This document shows positions 56,868-64,000 of a stretch of 64,000 nucleotides of DNA, in pieces. This stretch comes from Pseudopyrenochaeta lycopersici. Lineage: Eukaryota; Ascomycota; Dothideomycetes; Pleosporales; Pseudopyrenochaetaceae. The first letter of the stretch is position 1. Each line of letters opens with the position of its first letter. The position numbers and the translations under genes are program-made. Below the pieces are notes generated by a model, which saw only the letters and a program-made list of their open reading frames with translations, searched no databases and had not been told where the DNA came from. The stretch covers positions 186,001 through 250,000 of the forward strand of contig NHZP01000023.1 of the NCBI GenBank assembly GCA_003313425.1, written 5' to 3'.

Positions 56868-58016
56868 CTAAGCCTCGTTGCCGTCACAATTGAGGCAAAT
56901 AAGGCCAAACCTTCCCCACACAGCATCAAACAAGATCGTAAATCCATACAAAAAGGTGCGTCCTGTGTTTACAAAGGGACGAGGCCCGCCAGTAAGAGGC
57001 TGCACATATGCCGGCTGGCTAGGAAACTCGTCGTCGCCGACTGCAAAATCGTAGCCCGCGATCCCGTGTTTGAAGTTGGGGAATGCGAAATCTAAATATG
57101 TGCCCTTGGGGACGCGTTTCGTGTACTTGGGGGGCGGCGACGGGTTGAGGACAGTGATATTGGGAAGCGAAGCGATGGGCGCGGATTGTAAGAATATTTG
57201 CGAAATGCCAGTGTCGACGAGGGCTTTGCCGTTGTAATTGCCCCGCCCGTTGACTTTGAAGGCCATGTCGACTCCTGCCCAGTCGCGCGGGTCATCTGTT
57301 GCTCCTCTCTCCAGATCTATCCATATTGCGCCACGCGTGTTCGTTGCTGTGAGGCCTAGATTCACACCTTTAGTCGACACGATATATCCAGTCTGATAGC
57401 CGCGAGCTTTGCGGCCATCAATGTCGATGATGTTGAGGAAGGGATTGTAGTCGGGTGTGCTGAACGAGATACGCCTCCCAGCGACGTTGCGGCCAAAGCC
57501 TACGCCCATGTACAGTACGTGTCTGATGCTTGCGGTTGACTTCTCACTTTTGCCCGGCGGGCACACCCCATTGTCAAATGCGGGATTATATGATGGGCAT
57601 TTTACGATTTTTTGCACAACCAGGACTGGCACCCGACAGATTGCTTCGCTCCCCCTTTACCCATATAATGTAACATTTAGTGATACAAAACGTCCAGTGT
57701 AGAGTCGCGAGCTACTGTCTAAGAATTGCCAGCCTCGTTTGTATTGGTCCTCATTGGCGCTAGTCAGTTTTAGATGGGGTAGGAGAGGTGCACCGATCAA
57801 GAGGCCTGTGCTGCCGGTGTCGACGGGAAAAGTGAATGGCTTGCCATTAATGCTGCCATAGATAGTGGGAGTGAACGATGAAGAAAATCGAGACGTCCAG
57901 GGAAGAAAGATGGTTGGGGAGAAGAGAGAAAGATCCTTGAAATTTGTAGCGAGAATTGGGGCTACCAAAGAGAGGAACAATATGTGGAGCCGGATACTAG
58001 GTGTCATGGTAGTCAC
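56868..58016 (-). pseudogene. Secreted pepsin-like protein gene with internal TAA
   Basis: One 383-codon frame from Met 58016 to the stop at 56868, interrupted only by TAA at 57657-57659 (codon 120). Residues 1-24 form a signal peptide (RLHILFLSLVAPILATN). Two pepsin-type active-site motifs lie at the expected distance: PVDTGSTGLLIG near 65-76 and, after the stop, KALVDTGISQIFL. The C terminus has FLYGFTILFDAVWGRFGL and a Cys pair. No intron fits: the candidate of 35 nt is too short and shifts the frame. CAA to TAA (Gln to stop) is the simplest origin. The truncated product would keep one DTG motif and be inactive as a protease. It may be an allele, a recent pseudogene, or a base-call error. 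Family: secreted aspartic-protease-like proteins of ascomycetes. Confidence 0.72.
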
Positions 58017-58269
58017 GCAAGACTGTCAAGTAGATTTTCTGGGGTAAAGCCATTCTTGGGTATTAAATGCAGATGCGTCGTGACCTGGAATGCTACGTAT
58101 GACGTGCGTTGCGATAGCTAAACTAATCCAGGATGCAAGGATTCGGCATTCCTCGCGCAAACAAAGTGGCCACCCAAACTCCATCACTAACTGTATATAC
58201 ACATCGAAATTCCCAAATGAACCAGCACTGCTAGAACATAGTTGTTGTTGGCTCCACCTAATTCAAAAT

Positions 58270-59756
58270 TCATGCTGCAGCGCTGACTGGCTTAATGCCG
58301 ACCTCAGCCATCTTCGCTGCATCAACCTCCTCCATTGGGCTGTCTACCCTGTCAACGACATCTGTCAAACCGAGATACTTTAGGTTTGCAGCCCAGCCAA
58401 GGTCGTCCTGGAAGTAGCTCTTCATGACCTCGACGCCGTACTTGATACCGTTGTTCGGGTCGTACGTGAGACACTGCTTGCCCACTGCAAGGCCAATGAC
58501 AGGGTCCCACGCTGGGAGTTCAGTTGTTGGGTTTGGCTCGGATAATGGACCAAGCTCAGAGTTCAGAATGGCGGCGTAGATATTTTGTGCTGCCGCTTGG
58601 CCCATTACAGTCGCGCTGCCAGCACGCTTAATACCTGACCAGGCAATCACATCGCCTACGCCAAAATGCGATTCGTGGTTGGGGATGGTGTCTTTGAACA
58701 TGAGGGACTGATGGACCATGATCTCCTTATCCTCGTTTAAGCATTCGGTGGGTAAGATATGGGTTGTCGGTGATCCCTTCTTCGTTGAATCTATGACAAA
58801 GTCTGCTGTTATTGTCTCACCGTTTGCTAGTGTGACAGTGAATTGGCCGTTTGGAAGCTCAGTGATTGATGCACGGCTACCAAGAATCAGGTCGACGCCT
58901 TCCTCCTCAAGCAGGATCTTGGCACGATCCTTGACAGCCGATGGAAGCGGCTCAGAGGACAGGACTTCGGAACGGGAGTGTACAAGTGTGACTCCAATCT
59001 GTGGGTAGTGGTTCTTAATCTCTGCGGAGAATTCGACGCCTACAGCGCCAGCGCCAATTACCACTACTCTTCTGCCCTCGTACTTTGCTGGATCGCCACC
59101 AGTGACCTTATCAATGAATGCCTTTCCATCGCTCAAATACTCCTCATAGCTACCTGACTTGGGTACTGCAGGCCAATGCCTCTTCAGGCCGGTTGCCATT
59201 ACTAGGTAGTCGTATGTTTGCTGCTGCGTCTTGCCGTTGCGGTCGCACCATTCCGCGACCTTGGCCTCTGGATTGATGGACTTGACGCTGCCGTGCTTGA
59301 AGTGCAAGTTCGAATGCTTCAATTCATTTAGATGACTGTATCGTCTCCACATATGGCTGGTAAATTTGGGTGTTACATGCGCGAGCGGCGCACCAACGGA
59401 GTGGACTACAAAGTACCCCAGTCAGTACGAGAACTTCATCATGCGTGGTGACGATGTGGGGACGATCGTGGCAGAGTGGCAATAAAAGCCTCGGCTAATA
59501 GTGGCAGCACAGGATAGAGAAATGACGCACAATAGCCATCGCGCTCGTCGATAACAGTGATTTCGACACCTCTTCGACTTCGCACGCCTTTGAAGTCAGG
59601 GCCTGGGTAGACGCTTTGTCGTGCTGTACCTTGGGCGTACTCGAGAAGGTTGATGACTGCGGAGATGCCGCCGTATGCGCAGCCGACGACAAGAACACGG
59701 TGTGGATTTGACAGAGTGAGGTTGCCGAACGTGTCAGCGATGCCTTGGATTCTCAT
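58270..59756 (-). CDS. AIF/FSP1-like FAD-NAD(P)H oxidoreductase
   Basis: Exons 59531-59756 and 58270-59405; 125-nt intron (GTGCGT/TTTGTAG) joining RDGY to FHSVGAPLAH; 453 aa. FAD-binding start RVLVVGCAYGGISAVINL with ITVIDERDGY (end of the second beta strand, acidic residue). NAD(P)H-binding GRRVVVIGAGAVGVEFSAEI in the middle, preceded by YLVMATGLKRHWP (ATG motif). FGVGDVIAW (GD motif for the FAD phosphate/ribityl) near the end. The architecture is that of apoptosis-inducing-factor-like/AMID flavoproteins, which in animals act as quinone reductases. No signal peptide or helix anchor is seen, so it is probably cytosolic. Confidence 0.9.
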
Positions 59757-61055
59757 CTTGAAGAATTGATCTGATCAAGCAGCAAAAGTGTGGTAAATGA
59801 GTGATGGTGAAGGTGTGGCCGATGATCTGATAAGATTATTGCGACCATGGCAGCAAGCCACGTTTTCAATGCCGGCAGCCCAACAACATAGTTGGCTGGG
59901 ACCGACATCGGAAATCAGCCCACAAGCAGCCTTCCGGCAACGAAATCGTACACCATGATCACGTCCATGGTGCGCTTAGATGCGATTGGTGAGGAGCATG
60001 ATCGACTTATCTGATCCGCTGCAAATTTTTATCTGATCCGCTGTTAGGGCCCTTGGCGTGCCACAGGCCCCACCACGAATGAGCGGTCTGAACCACACAA
60101 AGGACGCTGAACGAACGCCGAGACGTTGGATGGCAGGTTGGCGGAAGCTTTACTCGAACATCATCGTCTGCGACTGCCGTTGATGAGGCTTGAGGGCGGA
60201 GATGGATTCCGCTTCTGCAGGAGGAGCGTGTTGGGGAAGTTCGCTTTCGATAAAACGCGTCTTCAGGCGTGCAATGCTCACAGTAGCGCAAACAGAGATG
60301 AGAGACTAATAGAATCCGTTGACACATGTGAAAGTTCACCAGTCGGTTGTGATGTGGCCTTTGGTTCGTCAGTAGATATGCCCGCTTCTCCCGAGAAATG
60401 CATAGACAAGTGCTGAGAAAATTAAAACTCGTGTCTCTCGGACCATTGCTGCAATAATGTCCGAGCTAATTACCACTTTGGGACATACCAGAATACGTAA
60501 TATAGCAAAGCACATGCCAAATGCCACGGGTTCGGCTCTGTAGATGCCTGCCTCACATGATGGACTAAGGCAGTCGTTCAACTCAGCCAATCTTGCTAGG
60601 ATCTCAGGCATCTGATGATCGAATGGAGATTACCTGTGTAGCTAGCAGTTTATCAACTGTGCATCTGTGGAATGCTGGGAATGGATCGTCATCTGATGCG
60701 GAAACTACGCAGATTCGGGCTAGTCTAAATCCGGCTAGCCCAAGCTAGCACGTCTCCCACTTCACCCACGGAGATCAACACCGCCGCCCTGTGCCCAAGG
60801 AGTGCTCGTTCCTGGATCCTCCCTCTTCCATCCCAATAGCCCAGTTCAATTTTATCTTCATTCATCATGCTCTCGCTCTTCAGCTGAATGCGGATGAAAT
60901 TCTGCTGAAACTCTTCCGGCTTTGGTCCGGAGGAGCGAACGCCACGAATCCTGTGCTAATTTAGGTACCCTTTACGAGGTGGTTTACAATGTTAAATACA
61001 TCTTGAGTCGCTGTAAGAAGTGGGTTAGGTATATCACCAAATTATCACACTCAGC
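59757..61055. other. Divergent promoter region
   Basis: About 1.3 kb between the flavoprotein (minus) and SDR (plus) start codons, with only short shadow frames. It must contain both promoters; no site is recognised. Confidence 0.45.
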
Positions 61056-62143
61056 ATGGTGTCTTTGGATGAGGTCCTAGCATCCAATGCTCATATCACA
61101 ACCACGCTACCTAAGCAGCTCGTCGCCGTCTTTGCAGGCGCAACAAGTGGCATTGGAGAGTCCACACTCAAAACGTTCGTCAAGTATGCTACTGAGCCTC
61201 GGATTTATCTCTTTGCTCGCAATTCGGCATCCGCGGAGCGTGTTATCGGTGAATGCCGCCAACTGAACCCTCAAGGAGAGTATTCCTTCGTCAAAGTCGA
61301 CCTGAGCTTGATAAAGGAGACAGACCGAGCATGTGAGGAGGTTAGACAGAAAGAAACGTTGGTTAATTTGATGGTGCTCAGCGCAGGCGAAGTGAGCTTC
61401 CCCGGACAGCGTAATTTTCCCGCCCCACAGTACTTGTCCGCCCAGTGGATTGACAGGGCCTAGTTACATCTGAGGGTTTACTCGAGGTTCTTGCAGCATC
61501 AACATACACGCGGATCCGCATTATCCAAAACCTTCTCCCCTTGCTCACAATAGCAGCCCGTACCACATCACTCGCACGCGTCGTCAACGTTGCAGGTGGC
61601 GGCAAGGAAGGTGATGTCAACACAACCGATCTCGCGACCTTGAACATCCCGCTTCATCGCTTTCGTCCACTTCTGACAAGTATGCACACTCTCGCGCTTG
61701 AAAAGCTTGCTCAGCAAGCGCCAGACGTGAGTTTCGTGCACAATTTCCCAGGCGCAGTCTACACAAATCTGCATACAGACGCGAAGGGCTTCTTGGGCTT
61801 AGTCATGCGCGTCACGATCACGTTAATACATGCAGTGTTGGGTAGTTGGTTGTTCGTTCCGATCGAGGAAAGTGGCGAGAGACAAGTGTTCTTCGCAACG
61901 AGTGCACGGTATCCTGCCCGGATTGGGAGCGCAATTGGCGTATCGCAAATCGGCGAAGGGAAAGCAAGAGGGAGCGATGGAGAAGTCCATAGTGGCGTGT
62001 ATTCGGTAGGCTGGGATGGTGAGGGGCCCTACAAAACAGCAGAGCTTACTTTGCAAGGGCTGAGGAAGAAAGGCATCCAAGATTTAGTTTGGGATCACTT
62101 TGTCGAGCAGTTTGAGAAGGCGAGCAAAAGCGCCACGACATGA
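61056..62143 (+). CDS. SDR-family protein, active-site tyrosine apparently absent
   Basis: Exons 61056-61410 and 61464-62143; 53-nt intron (GTAATT/GGCCTAG); 344 aa. The nucleotide-binding motif is AGATSGIGEST near residue 28, with YLFARNSASAERV next and VNLMVLSAGE for the NNAG position. After the intron: LTSEGLLEVLAASTYTRIRIIQNLLP, ARVVNVAGGG, and HTLALEKLAQQAPDVSFVHNFPGAVYTNL. The YxxxK of classical SDRs is not seen at the expected place, where the protein reads MHTLALEKL. Several fungal cluster SDRs share that feature, so activity is uncertain. Substrate unknown. Confidence 0.87.
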
Positions 62144-62944
62144 AAAAGACCATATGGCGGACGATAACTATGTAAAGGCGTAGTTCTTATATTAGATTGA
62201 AGCCGAGATCGTTGCAGCAAGTCACAGAAATTTTGCATGCCACAGACAGCGCGAAAGATGGTGAGCAGTGCTACGAAGCCTCACTCTCATGAGTGTACGT
62301 TTTGTAAACGTGCTCTTCGTGCACCAAGACGATATTGCACCGGCTCTTCAAGGTTACAGTATAATGAATACGACAAGCGGAAGAACGCACAGCGCCGATC
62401 ACATATTGCACAAGCCACAAGACTCTTCTATACGCGTACAGGTATAAAGAATCCAGGTTCACTAATCACACTCCGCCACCTTGTCTTGCGCTAAGAGAAA
62501 TTTAGCGCACTCTGATTCGTCGGCAAACGAAATGCGAGGAATGCGGCGCAACGTTAGTAATATCTCACAGCGGAGTTCCGTCAACATCGTCGCGCTTGCC
62601 TCGTGTGTGGGCGGAACTTCGTAATGCCAAGGGGTAGAGAAGCAGATGCCTGGACACTGAGCCAAGTAGGTTCCACTTACGGTGTCATTTATCGTCATGC
62701 TGGCTTGATGATGGTGTTGAGCTGAAATTGTGCTTGCGGAGTCGGAGTAAATGTTGCGCGTCGTCTCAACGCAGAGAAGGCAACACAATGTCTACAAGCT
62801 AGAATGAAGAGAAACAATAATGTATAAAGACACGACGAAAGTTCTGTCTCGAATGTTATCACACATCACAACTACCAGCAGTACAGCCCCAAACCCCCTA
62901 AACGATTATCGACTTGTTCAACTATCCAAATACTCAACATCAAC
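62144..62944. other. Intergenic, promoter of the NmrA-like gene
   Basis: About 800 bp with no recognisable gene; a minus frame at 62462-62788 has no domain. Confidence 0.4.
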
Positions 62945-64000
62945 ATGTCCCAAAAACTCATTACAGTCTTCGGCGCAACTGGCGCTCAAGGTTCTTCAGT
63001 CCTCTCCTCCCTCTCTCGCAATACCTCTGCTCCCTTCACCCTCCGTGGCATCACCCGAAATCCCAGCTCTGCTTCCGCACAGAAGCTCTCCTCTGCTGGC
63101 ATCGACATCGTACAAGCCGATGGCTGGGACAAGCCCTCCATGGTGGCCGCCTTCAAGGGGTCGTGGGGCGCATTCGTGAATACAAACACCGATGACGCTG
63201 TATTCGAGAACCCAGAAGAAACCAGGACGGAACTCGATCTAGGAAAGCTGGTTGTTGATGCAGCGGCTGAGGCTGGCGTGGAAGTATTTGTGTATAGCGG
63301 ATTCAATAGTGCGAAGGAGATCTCGAAAGGAAAGGTTGAGAATAGGGCTTTTGACGGTAATTCCTTTCCGACTACTTGAGCCGAAGATGCAATACTGACT
63401 CTGCGAGCAGAGAAGCACGCCATCGGTGAATACGCCAAAGAGACTGGTGCATTTAAAGCCGTCATCATCGCCAGCCCCGGTTGGTATTTTGAGAACTTCC
63501 TCAACAAAGAGCTAGGTCCGCTCTTTGGTGGGTTCCCGTACGTTCCATCCGACGATGGCGCCTTCGTCTTCCGCGTGCCAAAATGGGGTGGCAAAGAGGA
63601 TGTGCCATTCATTGCGATCGAGGAAGACTTTGGCGATATTGTACATGGCATTTTCCTTGAACCGGCAAAATGGAATGGCAAGTTTGTGCAGGGTGTGAGT
63701 GACATTGAGTCATTTGACGACGTCATGGCGGCTTTTGAGCGCAGTGAGTTCTCTATCAAATGTATCCGATACTCTCGATCGACTAATTTGCATTAGGCAC
63801 CGGGAAGAAGGCTCGATTTGAAGAGGTGCCAAAGTGGCAGGATCTCGAAATCTATGGCATTCGCGCGCTTGAGGCTATTAAACTCATGTTCGGCTTCTGT
63901 CAGGAGTCTGGTGGAAGGTACTATGGCGACGAGACCGAGGCCAATACAGCAGCTGAGCTAAAGAGGAAGGCTGCCGAGGCCAGTGGCAAGACTGGCGACG
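62945..64000 (+). CDS. NmrA-like NAD(P)-binding protein, cut by the window end
   Basis: Exons 62945-63356, 63411-63743 and 63797 to the window edge; introns of 54 and 53 nt with phases closing. The N terminus is KLITVFGATGAQGSSVL, the GxxGxxG motif of NmrA-like atypical SDRs. Next LRGITRNPSSASA, AFVNTNTDD, VFVYSGFNSAKEI, KHAIGEYAKETGAF (helix with the usual KxxxE-like pattern), ASPGWYFENFL and EDFGDIVHGIF. Such proteins sense NAD(P) redox state or act as reductases; NmrA itself regulates nitrogen metabolism. At least 300 residues are present and the 3' end lies beyond base 64000. Confidence 0.9.

Noticed and set aside
57620..57665. An intron that would remove the TAA in the pepsin-like gene
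   Set aside because: The only GT-AG pair near it is 35 nt long and shifts the reading frame.
62986..63759. 257-codon minus-strand frame under the NmrA-like gene
   Set aside because: Ser-rich antisense shadow of a well-supported gene with good introns.

Overview
The window is nuclear DNA of a filamentous ascomycete (Pezizomycotina). Class Dothideomycetes, perhaps Pleosporales, is my guess from the gene families and is inference only. The support is: short GT-AG introns (43-183 nt) with CTAAY-like branch sites; heterokaryon-incompatibility (HET) domain genes; Pth11/rhodopsin-type seven-helix proteins; a single dispersed 5S rRNA gene; and AT-rich transposon relics whose stop codons look like C-to-T changes at CAA/CAG, as repeat-induced point mutation (RIP) would leave. 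No bacterial-type operons, CRISPR arrays or tRNA genes were recognised. Exon joins were worked out by eye from splice signals, reading frame and remembered family patterns; no alignment or RNA data were available.

Layout. 0.1-1.6 kb: five-exon multi-pass membrane protein (minus). 1.6-8.2 kb: gene-poor, with a decayed pogo/Fot1-like transposase at about 6.0-7.7 kb. 8.2-11.3 kb: three-exon HET protein (plus), tail to tail with an apparently intact eight-exon RNA-dependent RNA polymerase at 11.5-15.7 kb (minus). 15.8-19.2 kb: AT-rich island with a decayed ORF and a 37-bp triple tandem repeat. 19.2-21.5 kb: second HET gene, carrying two WW-like repeats and one in-frame TGA. 21.5-25.8 kb: gypsy fragment and a wrecked flavoprotein oxidase gene. 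26.1-28.8 kb: two decayed regulator genes (C2H2-like and Myb/SANT-like). 29.5-41.5 kb: three seven-helix membrane proteins, an MFS transporter and a 261-bp MITE. 44.2-64 kb: denser housekeeping and accessory genes: carboxylesterase, a very large HET protein, HAD dehalogenase, three SDR/NmrA-type oxidoreductases, an AIF/FSP1-like flavoprotein, a secreted pepsin-like protein with an internal TAA, a small 108-aa protein, and the 5S rRNA gene.

The left half looks like an accessory or fast-evolving compartment: non-self recognition (HET), RNA silencing (RdRP), transposon remains, and many genes with one or few inactivating lesions. The right half is more conventional but still contains one HET gene and one broken gene. 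No unambiguous new system was found. The best leads are the HET-WW fusion, the HET protein with a duplicated W-[ML]-L-x-F motif, and the small AP2-like protein.
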